Part shown: one piece after another, positions 33,801-44,100 of the stretch
Layout: every line of letters starts with the position of its first letter
How positions within the stretch are numbered: position 1 is the first letter of the stretch
Source: Hyaloperonospora brassicae
Taxonomy: Eukaryota > Oomycota > Peronosporomycetes > Peronosporales > Peronosporaceae
Length of the DNA: 64,000 nucleotides
Reading direction: 5' to 3'
NCBI GenBank assembly: GCA_947650285.1
Contig: CANTFL010000016.1
Span: 1-64,000 of the forward strand
Program-made: the position numbers and the translations under genes
The notes under the pieces: generated by a model
Databases searched by the model: none
What the model saw: the letters and a program-made list of their open reading frames with translations, nothing else
What the model was told of the DNA's origin: nothing

Positions 33801-35141
33801 CACGGATGGAAGAGTCTCAAGACTAATGTTGCCATCGATCTGGCCAGTCACTCCATTGACAAGTGTATACAGTGTATCATTACTATTATCACTCCGTGAC
33901 TTCTTAAACGTTGGGCGCTTAACAGTCACCACCCTACGCTTCGATTGTTTCCTCAAAGAAACCTTACGCCTCTTAGAGGCCGGGACAGCAAAGTCCCCAT
34001 GGTTGCTATTCATCTTAGCACGCTCTATACGAGAGCTCATGTCTTGAGCGACATCTGGTGAAGTGTTACGTAACTCGAACACTTCACCCAGTGGATTTAC
34101 ACGTACCACTTCACGTACATTATTCGGGCCTAGCCCTAAACACTCTGGCTTCTCGCCAACAATGTCATTACCGACATTCAGTGAGGTGCCACCTCGGCCG
34201 CCCTCACTCTGTGTAATTTCACGTGCCACCGCACTTATAGCATTAGGGCCTAGCCCTGAACACTCTGGCCTCTCGCCAACAATGTCATTACCGACATTCA
34301 GTGAGGTGCCACCTCGGCCGCCCTCACTCTGTGTAATTTCACGTGCCACCGCACTTACATCAGAGGAATTACATTCTTGATGTTTCGGCCCTAGGCCAAC
34401 CATGCTTGACGCATGCAGTGACTCAGTATCACAACGAGTATCACTCAACGGAGTATAACTCTCTCCAAACGCGTTAGAAGAGCTCCGCTCAATATTTATG
34501 TCATCGACATTCGAGTTAAATAACTCTGACATACCAATGTCCAGCACATTGACATCTTCCGTCAATGGCTCGCGCCAATAGCGCTTTTGTTGCCTAGCAA
34601 AGGTGGGTTCATGACTCTCCAAAGCTTCGCTAGGAACATTGCGCGTTGCGCCTAAGGTCTTAGACCTCCAATCAATCCATGGCTCATGGCGTTCAAGCCA
34701 AGCCATACCTAGGATGAGATCATATCTCGAATCCAAATCGAGGACGAGACAACGTTCAATGCTGTCAAAGTCCAAAAACTTCACACCTAAGTTCAACGGA
34801 ACTTTAGGCACCGTGACGCGACTACCAGTCGCTAAACGAACGGTGATCGAATCACCTTCGTGCGCTTTGAGCGCTTCAGCGTATCGCTGACTTCCCTCAA
34901 GGGAACGACGTCGAGCATAGTTACATGATGCTCCTGAATCGATTAAAATCGACCACGGCTTCTCAAAGCCTTTTACTGTCGCCTCGGCGACTAACAAGCC
35001 AGGCTTGTATCCACGCTCTGTGCTGGCTGGCACAGCGCTAAGTGGGGCTAAGCCCTGTTTCACTTTATCTCGTAGAGATGTGACAGAACTTAGTTCTACC
35101 CCAGTAGGGCGCCCCGCGCCTACTGGGTGTCGACGTTTCCC
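30381..35141 (-). CDS. Gypsy copy 2 Pol polyprotein, intact
   Basis: About 1585 codons from the frameshift site, of which 1560 run from the first internal Met (35063). Domains in order: aspartic protease [12 protein letters not shown] (Asp near 34940); a long linker with a 40-residue tandem duplication (34121-34365); RT with [10 protein letters not shown] and YFDDIFVHS (about 33120-33005); RNase H ([14 protein letters not shown], about 32560); integrase zinc finger H-H-C-C (HLGREKTYG to CETCQRVK, about 31920-31800); DDE core with Asp at MDFLFG (about 31722), Asp at SDRDPRF (about 31537) and Glu at QTERVNR (31431-31433); chromodomain [20 protein letters not shown] with KWRGY (about 30560-30450). 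It copies the RNA and integrates the DNA; the chromodomain is expected to steer insertion to marked chromatin. Expressed by -1 frameshift from gag. Its last 482 bases overlap the antisense ORF. Confidence 0.93.
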   Translation of the reverse strand, partial: GKRRHPVGAGRPTGVELSSVTSLRDKVKQGLAPLSAVPASTERGYKPGLLVAEATVKGFEKPWSILIDSGASCNYARRRSLEGSQRYAEALKAHEGDSITVRLATGSRVTVPKVPLNLGVKFLDFDSIERCLVLDLDSRYDLILGMAWLERHEPWIDWRSKTLGATRNVPSEALESHEPTFARQQKRYWREPLTEDVNVLDIGMSELFNSNVDDINIERSSSNAFGESYTPLSDTRCDTESLHASSMVGLGPKHQECNSSDVSAVAREITQSEGGRGGTSLNVGNDIVGERPECSGLGPNAISAVAREITQSEGGRGGTSLNVGNDIVGEKPECLGLGPNNVREVVRVNPLGEVFELRNTSPDVAQDMSSRIERAKMNSNHGDFAVPASKRRKVSLRKQSKRRVVTVKRPTFKKSRSDNSNDTLYTLVNGVTGQIDGNISLETLPSVDKICELDEMSDGEFSQALQAGEFSELVVIRPDTELNSSSLLDESVLEDTKAALDARSGSSILKDPLDPFYPLVKEFQDVVCHDPPSVLPPDRGVRHEIDLVPGTKYCVTRQWPLPKEQCDVIDDFFRAKHAAGMVRESKSPHSTPTFCVKKPNGKWRIVHAYNKLNAATIPAQTPIPRKDVLQNNMVGCTMYSALDLVDGYYQLLMRESDIPLTAVSTPSGMLWEWLVMPQGLSNAPATFNRLVTQLFRPHRGYAQTYFDDIFVHSRAMNGRSDVDNHIDHLRAVLECMRTNKLYANASKCIFGAEEIPFLGCFIGKQGLRADPAKVKAIVDWPVPKNQKDLRKWLGLANYLHKYSANYADMARPLTNLLKKDVEWCWTSTEHDAFQAVKESLLHAPILALPDPERSFSVVCDASDFAIGSALLQTDDDGRERVIAFESRQLKAAEKNYPVHDKELLAMKYALVKFRVHLLGSKPFVIYTDHASLRTATQSPHLSQRMARWLSFFAEYNFEVKYKPGKQNALADALSRRPDYELAHVTTLSSPVTDLIRTAYVKDEHCVALLRALGSEEFKDSDIKLSARLRARLHRYSIDQGLLCYSTDVEDTPRIVVPHDEELKYRILYEAHDTALSGHLGREKTYGSVSQCYWWPKLYKWVSTYVRSCETCQRVKPSPHAAAPLASLPIPKGCWESISMDFLFGLPKDSYGNTGIVVFVDRLSKMAHLAAVPDTIDGEGTATLFIDRVFRQHGLPLAIVSDRDPRFTGKFWKSIFKVLGTRLDMSTADHPQTDGQTERVNRVIGDILRSVCAETPKRWSSMLPVVEFALNNAVHASTGYTPFYVNGLTHPRVPLTLPLRGSGLGGGGVADRLADISPATVQKQVSEFLATRLNVLRHVRDALADSQDKQKEQADAKGRGCIERYKVGDQVLLNAKNLPTNVVSAVFKTKLRPRFIGPFTVVAKKGLAYTLNLPRKLRTHPVFYVGMLKPYRDPSHVNLEALAPGRLALPSVAESVSGGQAEPPSGLGPTPTPEHELALRRTHSGSDPTSHGDHSAREAPSRAPPSVYRPPPTLLDEQGNRQFHVERLLKRRRRQGQYQYLVKWRGYPESENSWEFEVPLRQDCPYAVDVFEHRGRGHPSTDIASHQ
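34121..34365 (-). repeat. 120-bp in-frame tandem duplication in pol linker
   Basis: Bases 34125-34244 recur at 34245-34364 with few changes. Both encode [18 protein letters not shown] sequence ending in GLGPN. Copy 1 has a single unit at about 18205-18340. Confidence 0.85.
35102..35141 (-). other. -1 ribosomal frameshift signal, copy 2
   Basis: On the minus strand: GGGAAAC (35141-35135), seven spacer bases, then the stem CCCAGTAGGCGC pairing with GCGCCCTACTGGG (one bulged C). The gag stop TAG lies inside the stem. Heptamer type, spacing and stem fit the rules for eukaryotic -1 frameshifting. Confidence 0.8.
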
Positions 35142-36147
35142 CGTGCCATACCAGGTTTCTGGTTGAGGCTGGGGTTTCGACTCATAGGAGTCGGTTGTTG
35201 CTTACGCAAGGGACAAGTGGGACGCAAGTGTTTAGTGCTTCCGCACGTGTAACAGCGCCTCACGTCCTGTCGTTGCTCCGCAACATGAAGCTCCGCTTCG
35301 CCTTCATCTTCAGCATGGCTGAGATCCATCGGTTCTGGCTTACAGTAAGCCGAAGCCCTCCCGCCCTCGCAAAGCTTGGGTTGTACCCATTCCAACCAAG
35401 TCTGGCCGACTTGAAGTTGTGCTCAGCATTTTGAGCGACGCTCACAGCTTCCTCGAAGGTAGAGGGATGAACCCGAAAAACCTCGGTTCTGGCCACGCCA
35501 GTGCGGAGACCTTCCATGAAGACTGTCACGTAGACAGTCTCAGGGAGAGGGTCAGACTGCATAGCAGCCATTAGAGTTCTCAACTCTTGGACATAGTCCG
35601 TTAACTCGCTCTTACCCTGACGGGTAGACAAGAAGCGTGAGCGCACGCGATATGCCTGGTTAGGCGGCGAGAAAACTCGCATGAGGTCTAACTTGAGCGA
35701 TTCCCACGTGGGAAATGCCAAATTGACCGACGTGCCACACGTCAAAGCCCACTCTCTAGCTCTACCATCGAGCTTAGAGATGGCCAAAGAGACCCGCTGG
35801 TTCTCTAGTGAGATGAGACCAGAGTCCATGGCCATCTCAATCTCACGAATCCAGAGGGTCAAGTTCTCCCCCTCCTTCCCGGAGTAAAGTTTAACATCTA
35901 CCCGAAGGGGACGAGGCTTAGCCTCTTCTGGTGGCATAGCCACGTAGCGTGTCGGCATAGCCGACGCTACTTGGTTTTGAACCTGGCCCAACAGGGCCGT
36001 TTCATACTGCATAAAGGCCTCGACTCGTGCATTGAGCACATCGGGACCCTGTGCAGCTAGAAACTCCACATACTCTAGGCCTACGGCCGCGGTCAGCTTA
36101 TCAAGCGCGACCTTTTGAGCCTCAGAGAGGGGTGTGGATTGCTCCAT
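35120..36147 (-). pseudogene. gag of Gypsy copy 2, one frame-changing deletion
   Basis: MEQSTPLSEAQKVALDKL starts a 295-codon frame (36147-35260) with a Gag core (PRPLRVDVKLYSGKEGENLT; LTLWIREIEMAMDSG). Near 35365 a net 7-base loss relative to copy 1 throws the ribosome out of frame. The true downstream frame (from about 35395 to 35120) holds the zinc knuckle CYTCGSTKHLRPTC and ends at TAG 35120. Translation as it stands would give Gag without its knuckle and would never reach the frameshift site in the right frame. The lesion sits in a Ser/Ala-rich linker. Confidence 0.8.
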
Positions 36148-36206
36148 CCTCGCAGAGGATCAGTCGTTACCGACTCAGGTGTAGATTGACTACGAGTGCT
36201 ACCAAG

Positions 36207-36733
36207 TGTAGCGGAGCTACACAGCTCCTTAAGTCAGAGGAAGACTTTACGCTCAATGAGCAACTTTGGTTCAAAGAACCCGACTCAGAGAGTCAACAGC
36301 TCAGAGAGCTTAAAGGTGGTTCAGAGAACCCGACTCAGAGAGTCAACAGCTCAAAGAGCTTACGGTCCCTGTTCCAGGGGGACCAAACGATTCAAAGAAT
36401 CGAACGCACTAAGTGCACAAGGAGTAGCTGCCTTAACAAGGCGTTGCTACTTCCTTACGATCGCAAGACGCCTCAGAGAGGCACGTGTCTTTTGTTGATC
36501 AAAATGGGAACTGAATTTTATTTCTTCATTTAACCTAAAAGAACACCTTAGAACAACGTATTTAACCTGCCCTAAATAACCTCTTAAAAGATCTTGCAAT
36601 CAATTGATGACAGACACCAGTCTTCAACAATTGATACGCTCACTGTGTTCTAATATTACCTTATAGGGTACCCCCCTCTCGTGTGTGCACCACACCTATC
36701 GTCGGCTACCAGCCGACGTGTAACCCCGTTACA
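36207..36733 (-). repeat. Gypsy copy 2, 5' LTR
   Basis: 527 bp, no difference seen against 28927-29453. TGACT follows at 36734. The poly(A) signal and hairpin array are as in the other LTR. Confidence 0.95.
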
Positions 36734-39700
36734 TGACTGGCGTCGATCAAAGTTAAACTAGGGCTGATATATATTTCGTTTATTCGTACTTTATGGTCAT
36801 GAATAGTCCCTCATCATAGAGACCAGCAACACACTAGAGCTGTGTGTTTGTTATTAGAGAAACCTTCGTCGAGAGACCTGAAAATTGTCTTGACGTTGAT
36901 AGGTCAGCAAAGCGTTTTTTCTCTACTGACGTCGACTTTTTTACGATCCGCTGCGCTGCGTTTACAATTTGCTAAAACGTCGGATCCCCGTATAATCCCC
37001 TTGTTGACCGTTAAAATCGATACGGACTGTTAGTCATACCGAATCAAACACGTCGTTTAATACTGAAGTTTCATGTCTCTGACTTCAATTGCATTTCTAC
37101 AATTTCTTGTATACGGGAGAAGTAGTCTCCTTCTGAAGTTGCCCTCGACGTAGAAGATGTCCAATAATCCTTCATTGATTCTTGATTTCCGCGCTCCTGT
37201 CATCTTGGAGGATAATAGAGGTCCCGCTTATCATTATCCTTTTACACGCCGCCGTTCTCCTGTTCCTCTACTCAGATTTCTTGTTTTGCATATATATATC
37301 AGGTGGAGCAGATAGGTGTTGACGAGACCATTTGCAAGATCCTGCACGAACACATAAATAAGCGTGTGCTCATGAACTGTGTGCTGGAAGTAAAATAACT
37401 CGCGAGGTGCCGTATCAGCTGATCGTAATTCTGCACATCACGCTTACACTTCCTGGATTTTTGGAGATCTGATCTAGCCCTGAACTCAGCCCTTCGCATC
37501 TCAAACTTCTGCATGAGCCGTGTCTTGTGGACTTTTAACGACCCAATTGCATATGATAGCAAAGATCGAGCCCTAAGTCCCAAGATTTAGATCTCCCAGT
37601 CGAGTTTAACTGGGCGAATGCTACCTCATCCCATCGTCGGTTGTAATACGGGCCCATATATACTGTCCAACTCGACGAAACTCCTAGAAAAATGACTATC
37701 AAGAATGTCTTATACTCGGATATGTCAATCTCCAAGCTTTCGGGTCGACGTTTGTGCTTCAGCCTAGCAGTCAAGCTTGCATTTGCCTCAACATATCTAT
37801 TATTGAGCACCGTGTTAAATTTACGGATCTGCCTAATGAGAATCTTGCTTATGAAGTAAGGTTACAATTCCCATTTCTGCGTCAAGTTCATTTTGGATGA
37901 GCCTGGAAATCGCTGCAAGCTGCCCGTCTCCTTTCAGGACAAACAACATGTCATTGACGGTAGGCCCGCCAACGGTCGAAAGTATTCGTCCGCCCGCTGT
38001 TCATCCGATGTCGCTCAGATGTGCGTTTCGTTCGTGCGTGGTGTGAAAGCTATACTTCGAAGCATCCAGTATATTCATGTCGGACGGCATGTCCGTGGTT
38101 GGTAGACAAACTGCATAGTGCAACCAGGTATGGCGGGGCCTCGAACGCTTGTACCGACACGATGCCATCTACCTACACGGACACAGTGCATGCATATTCC
38201 CCGAAACCTCACGTACACGTACGTGTTAAGGAAGGTATAACCCCTTTCACGAAATCATAGGAAAAGTAAAGCCGTTGATAGATTAATAGAATAGCTACCA
38301 AAAATAGACCTCTTTGGTCTTACTTTTTATACTGTTTATAAAGCGAAGAGGGGTTCAACTGAATTGCTCTTTTACCCACATGACGAGGTACATACTACTT
38401 GATACTGATCGAATGAGATAGTGTTCTGACTGCCCCAATCTAATGTCAATTGTAAGTGGCGCGCTGACCCCGTTACGTCGACGACAGGGCCTCAGATGAG
38501 ACAACTCTGCGCTGAGACAAAGCAAAAGCGGCTCTAGCACATCCTCACCTCAGTATATCTCACCCGACTATGCAGAAACAGCTACGCAACGGATTTCCGC
38601 GGATCGGCTCACTATGGCCACTGTCGCATCAAACTCGATTGAAAGGCGTACACTTCCGGCAGCTCCGTTTAGGAACCTGTAAAGTTTAATCTTTTCCAGA
38701 AAACCTACCACAATCGTGTTAGACGTTGAAGTATGCACTTGTGCAAGGGATGTGGATAGTGAAAGTAAATTAAATTTGGTGGTAACTACCATCGTCAGTC
38801 AGCCTTACCATATGCAGTTGACCAGCAGTGCAACTTGACCTGGTCAGGTTGCACGTGGCACACATCCAGCGTGCCCATCACCATACGCTGGTCCTGGTCC
38901 CATATGACGTCCGTATATCGCTCTCCACTTAGCGTCGTCCGCCTGGTGGTTCGACATGACGCTCGTCTTCTCCCGTTCTATATGTCATCTTGCCACGTAC
39001 TTGTCCCATCAGTCAACTCGCTAGCCACTCAGATGAGGTCGTTTACAACCTGTAACAGGTGTTGCAGTCGCAACCTCAGCTTCAACATCCTGTCAGAAAC
39101 ACTGTCTTCTAATAGATCAGATACCGGGCACATCGCCGCTCATCTCCTGGCTCAGGACATGGCAGAGGTCTTGCACTTGCTCACCAGTAGCTTGGCATAC
39201 GAAAGATATCTCACCACATGTAGAGACCCACCAGACCGAGTAGTTCCCTCCTCAGCTCATACGTACAGCAGTGTGGGCGTCTCGACTCGCCGAGCTAACA
39301 ACTCACGTCGGAGCAGCTGTTTGCTCGCCGTCGTGTCAGGACATGACTCGTGCGTACGAGATGTTGCACAGGGACGACGTCCTGCATTAAAAAAACTCGA
39401 GAACTCTGTACCCGTCCCAGCCACACACATCCTCTCTGCCACATTCAAGTGACTACCGACGCACCTGCAAGTAAAGTACAGCTACCATAACGTGCAGTCG
39501 GCTGCAATCGAGTCCGGCAGCTGCTTGATAAATGCAGAAAATGCATATTGCTAATGCAAACCTCAGGACGCGCTTGGCGTCAAGCTGCCATGTACGTCCG
39601 TCACATCTTCTTGCGGCACTTGTGTGGCAATTGTCCTTGCAACGAAGTAGCGTCAGTAGTCGTGAAAACGCTGCGGCGGTCGCACCATGTACACTTGTGA

Positions 39701-39919
39701 GACCTCATACGTGCTCAGCTGCCATCCCACACACACAGAGCTACAGATACCGACCACCAGCAGTCAAACATGCGCTGACATCGCAGACAACAGTCCGACA
39801 AAAATGATGGCAAAACAGCTTTGATTCCACACAAGGTCTTCCAACCGCACGAGCGGTGCCCTGACAAACGCTCTCGAGGTCTTCGAGACGCCAGCCAATC
39901 TGTGTCTGCTCCTTTGTTT
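36734..39919. other. Gene-free flank between Gypsy copy 2 and the gene-dense half
   Basis: Contains a possible transposase relic (37299-37860, minus) and a 205-codon plus ORF (38835-39452) with Ser/Thr/Arg-rich, non-protein-like composition. No supported gene. Confidence 0.4.
37299..37860 (-). pseudogene. Possible PiggyBac-like transposase relic
   Basis: The minus strand reads NNRYVEANASLTARLKHKRR, then ISEYKTFLIVIFLGV, then YMGPYYNRRWDEVAFAQLNS, and in another frame a Lys/Arg-rich part to 37299. A TNRYAE...-LK-FL-I-I-MG-...-W pattern is seen at the N terminus of PiggyBac-type transposases. The match is by eye and weak, and no DDD motif is visible. Confidence 0.25.
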
Positions 39920-40813
39920 CTAGTTCTCGTCGTAATGGTACGGATCGACATCACCATGAGGCGCGAGCATCTCAGCCGGCAGCGTCTCACCGTCCACGGG
40001 GATAAACGTCGGATATGGAAGCGGCGCCGCTGGCTTCTTCTTGCGAGCGTCCGTCACACGGACGATACCGCCATTGTTCCCGGGGACACTGCCCTTAACG
40101 TAGAGGAGATTGCGGTCCACGTCAATCTTGGCGATCCAGAGATTGTCGCGCGTGACACGATTGTTACCCATGCGGCCAGGCATTTTCTTGCCCTTGAACA
40201 CTTTTCCCGGATCTTGGCACTGACCCGTCGATCCCATGTGGCGATGCGTCTTGGAGTTACCGTGTGACGCCGGCTGACCTGCGAAATTGTGCAGCTTCAT
40301 GACGCCCTGGAAGCCCTTGCCCTTGCTCGTGCCACACACGTCCACGTACTGGCCAGGCGTAAAGTGGAGCGCAGACAGCGTCGTTCCGAGCGGCAGCAGC
40401 GCGTCTTCTGACACGCGAAACTCTTGCAATTGGCGCTTGGCGGGCGCCCCTGCTTTGGCCAAGTGGCCCAGCACGGGTTTGCTCACGTTCTTGGGCTTGC
40501 GGAGCCCCACGCCGAGCTGCAAGGCACTGAAGCCGTGACGATCGGCCGTCTTCACTTGCGTCACTTGGCACTCTTCGACGTGCAGCACCGTACAATTGTG
40601 CCGGTAGCCAAAATAGTCCCACACGGGCATCATCCCAATCTTAACGGCCAGTACGCCCGTGCGCTTCTTCGTCGCGTCCGGCGGCCCGTGCGCAGTCGCA
40701 GCAGTGGCGTCCGCAGCTTCGTTTGCAGTAGCTGCAGCTGTCGACAGGGACGACGTCTGCCGGAACGGGCGCGGGCCGTTGCAGCGCACGAGCGCCGTCG
40801 ACGTGCGCCACAT
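39920..40813 (-). CDS. MRPL3: Mitochondrial ribosomal protein uL3m
   Basis: 297 residues, single exon. Residues 1-50 form an Arg/Ser/Ala-rich mitochondrial targeting region; the mature part begins at about TGVLAVKIGMMPVWDYFG. It shows the uL3 signatures: LHFTPGQYVDVCGTSKGKGF and, later, GSTGQCQDPGKVFKGKKMPG followed by RMGNNRVT. The bacterial-type wording and length identify the mitochondrial rather than the cytosolic protein. uL3 is an early-assembling component of the large mitoribosomal subunit near the peptidyl-transferase centre. It is divergently transcribed from the sorting nexin gene, sharing about 310 bases of upstream DNA. This gene marks the left limit of the gene-dense part of the window. 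Confidence 0.93.
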   Translation of the reverse strand: MWRTSTALVRCNGPRPFRQTSSLSTAAATANEAADATAATAHGPPDATKKRTGVLAVKIGMMPVWDYFGYRHNCTVLHVEECQVTQVKTADRHGFSALQLGVGLRKPKNVSKPVLGHLAKAGAPAKRQLQEFRVSEDALLPLGTTLSALHFTPGQYVDVCGTSKGKGFQGVMKLHNFAGQPASHGNSKTHRHMGSTGQCQDPGKVFKGKKMPGRMGNNRVTRDNLWIAKIDVDRNLLYVKGSVPGNNGGIVRVTDARKKKPAAPLPYPTFIPVDGETLPAEMLAPHGDVDPYHYDEN

Positions 40814-41122
40814 GGTGATGATCTACGAGGAGCGCCGGAGCCACTACGGACCAAACAATGTAAAATACGGGCAGTCGAGTGGGACTTCTCGTTTTAGAGC
40901 TCGTTAATCGCTTCGAGCAGCTGTATGCTGCAAAAATAGCGTCGCGAAACAAAGGCTGCACGATGTATTTTAGGTTGATTACGTTCAGTTGTCAGTGAAC
41001 AGCGCTGCTGCCGAAGCAAAAGCTGTGAGAACGTGGAGAGAAAATGCCAAAAGCAGGTTCAATACTGACCGACACGTTGCAATGATGGACAAGTACCACG
41101 CGGTCAGTGGACGTGTGGAGAG
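40814..41122. promoter_or_regulatory. Shared divergent promoter region, uL3m and sorting nexin
   Basis: Only upstream DNA for two divergent genes. No clear TATA box is seen. Confidence 0.4.
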
Positions 41123-44100
41123 GTGGGTTTTGCTTTTCGACCAATGAGGTTAGCGCGTTGTGGACCCACTTGGCCTTGGCCTCATTCGCACACGATGCAG
41201 CTGCGCTACTGCCTCGTGGCGCTGCTGATCGGCGCGTACTACGCGTCCGCGGCGTCGCTGGTGCTCCACGTGGTATGGTACATGGCCACGAGGCTGCTGC
41301 AAGTGGTGATGCTGTTTGTAGGCGGAGGCGCGTTTTGGTGGGTGCTGCGCTCGTACCAAATGCAAAAAGAACAGGAGCTTTTGGACCACGCGCTGCTCAA
41401 GTTCCAGTTCTACCGCAAGTACCGCAACAACCGCAGCAGTAGTAGCAGCAATAGACTGGATACAGAATCTCAGCAGACGCTCGTGCGCAAGCGTCGGTCG
41501 GTGGTCGCGCATTTGCGCACGTCGTGGCACTTGCCCTCGGAGCTCTGTGACGCTATTGCGGCGCTTGTGCAGTTGCTTGTGCAGGACTACGTTGACGGCT
41601 GGTTCCGAGAGGTATCGCTGGATTCGGACTTTTCGACGGACGTCAAGCTGCTGCTGGCGGATTTATTGGGCGCACTCGCTTCTCGAGTGCTTCAGATTGA
41701 TCCGTCCCAGGCGCTGACGATCTTCGCAAAGAGTCTCGAGCTTCTGAGGCTACATCTTGGCTGGTTCCGGGAAGTCTACGCACAGCTGGCGGACGAGTAC
41801 CCAGCCGTGTTCGAAGGCGACGAGAACGACGCGAATCTACGCAAGCGTCAAATGTACGTCGCAGCTTTTGTGCAAAATTCGTCGTTTGTTCATCCAGGCT
41901 GTGTGAGCACGGAGGTTTCTGCGTCAGAGTCTAGGCCTGGACAAGAGTGTGGTGGCAAGAAGAAGACTGGAAACGATGCCTCGGACGCTTACCTGCGGCA
42001 CGTAGCGATGCAAGTGTTGACTCACTTGAAACCTCAGTTGGAACAAGAGCAAGACACGAACGTGTTTGTATCTATGGCCGTGAATTTGCTGCGAGAAGTG
42101 GCTGTTTTCAAAATCCTCAAGCCGTTGTCGGAGTACTCGCGACCGCGGTACACCAATGAGATCGTGGTATCCTGCTTCCGAGCGGTCGTGGACAACAAAG
42201 TGGTGGCGGTGCCAATGTCGCCGGGCATAACTTCATTGGGAAACGGTGTGGGCAAGGTGCCAGCCATGACGCTGAACAAACTTCGGTCGACATCTAGCAT
42301 CCTGTACAAAGCCAGCAGGCGCAGCGGGGAGCATGCAGAAGCAGCTTTTCAGGCAGTCGTAGAGGCCGTGGCAAGTGCAGCGTCCTCAGCTGCTGCAGGT
42401 GCCGCTGAAATGGTACATGAAGGAGACGACTGGAACGACTTGGCGAGCAATCCATTTGCGTTCGGTAGTGCTGTGTTTAGTGCCAGCTCAAGCAGTGTGA
42501 TTGGTGGCAGAAAAGCAGTGCCGTCAATTTTTGGTTTGGATGACCGCCTTAGTGTTGCCAAGACTGCAAGAATGATGAATCCCCGTGGACTACTTCCAGG
42601 TGGGCTCCTGTCGCACAAGATGACGATTAGCGAGAACAGTCGTACGAGTACGCACATGGATGGTCTTATGATGAATGCAAAGTCCAACATCGGTTCGAGC
42701 TTGAATTCGTCGATCGGCAAAGTCAAGAAGCGCTTTCGCACCCTCGGCAACCATCAGATGGATCCTCTGTCCACCCCTCCTCTCAGCGCAAGCGCGGGTG
42801 CGGCAGCTCGAATGATTCGCAAACCAGGGCAGCTATTTCAAAAGGCTTGGAAACGGAGTGATTCGGCTACGAGCTTGCGGAGCTGTTCATTTGATGGCGG
42901 TGTATCGACACCCACGAGCCAAAACCGAATTCGCAGTCGTACCCGTACTCTGGACTCGCTCAACCCTCTCGTGAGTCCGATTTGCAATGGCGATGAGGAA
43001 GAGACAGCTTCACGAATATTGAGCAGAAGTACAGGCATAGCGGCAGTGCGGGAACGTATTGTCACTTATTTGGAGAAGGCAGTGGCAGATTACACAAAAA
43101 TGCATGATGAGTGTCCCGGAATGCGTAGTTCAACGCGCTCGCGTGAGCTGTACGATCTTCTCTCTGCGATGGAAAACGTGCTAATGCTGGGCTTTCGTGG
43201 TCATGATTCAGAAGACGAAGATGGCAACAGACAGCCATCCACGCCCCCTTTATCTCCAGTCGTCCGTCGATGCGCTTCTGAAGCAATGACAAGCGATGAG
43301 CTGGCATCTCCTCTTCGCGAAAGCGTGGATGCGGATGGGTACTGCTTTTCGGATGGAGAAGCGCATGACGATCAGTACTACTGGGAATTCCTTGCGCGGG
43401 ACAGGCCAGCCGCGGCAATGCTCAACGCGCATTGGCGATTTGTGATGTCCGATTGTCCCATTTGCATTCCGAGTGAGTCATTTATATCCACGCGTGGAGT
43501 TCAGTGGCTACTGGCTGCAATTGCAAAAGGGTCCCTGGGTACTTTGTGTGCGCAGCTGTATGCACATAGCGACGTGACGGAGCTGTTCTACGAAGACTTT
43601 GCACTACTGCTTGATAAGAGTTTCGCGGACTCCGTGCTGCAGACGCTACATCAGCTTGACAGACTCGACGTTTCGCTGGATGTGTATGCTTTTTTGAACA
43701 ACCAAAGTAGCACGGATCACGAGCCTGGTGTTTCGCCATCCCATCAGTGGCAATCTGGAGCCGAAATGTCTTCAAGTGCTCCTGATTGTGTGCTGGAACG
43801 GGCATGGGAGACCGAACGCCACGTTCCTGCAAACGGATGGGTAAAAACGACCGATAAGCGGTGGCAGGAACTCTCGTCATCCGAATGGATTTGGGAAGAG
43901 GATTGGAGGCTTGAAAATTCCGGACACGATTCAGAGGAAAGTCCAGATAGCGAGGCAACGGGTCCTTCCTGGGAGTATGCAAGAAGTTTCGAGGATGAGT
44001 TTCACGAGGACGAGAACGAGTTTGACCGCGTACGGCGCCGGCGGTGGGTACGCCGACGACGTCATCTGTCAGCAGGTATACCTCCGTCGTCACTGCCGAC

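Larger units (their letters stand above)
28927..36733 (-). mobile_element. Ty3/Gypsy chromodomain retrotransposon, copy 2 (young, nearly intact)
   Basis: 7.8 kb with 527-bp LTRs that look identical by eye and a perfect 5-bp target duplication TGACT (28922-28926 and 36734-36738). Read on the minus strand: 5' LTR 36733-36207, primer site CTTGGTAGCACTCG, gag 36147-35120, -1 frameshift site 35141-35135, pol to 30381, then the antisense ORF (29561-30862 on the plus strand), a purine-rich tract GGTGGGGGAGGG, and the 3' LTR 29453-28927. Pol is uninterrupted. Gag has one net 7-base deletion relative to copy 1, so the element may need Gag from another copy. Confidence 0.95.

Noticed and set aside
38835..39452. 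205-codon plus ORF
   Set aside because: Ser/Arg/Thr/Cys-rich without any motif; no matching frame in neighbouring DNA.
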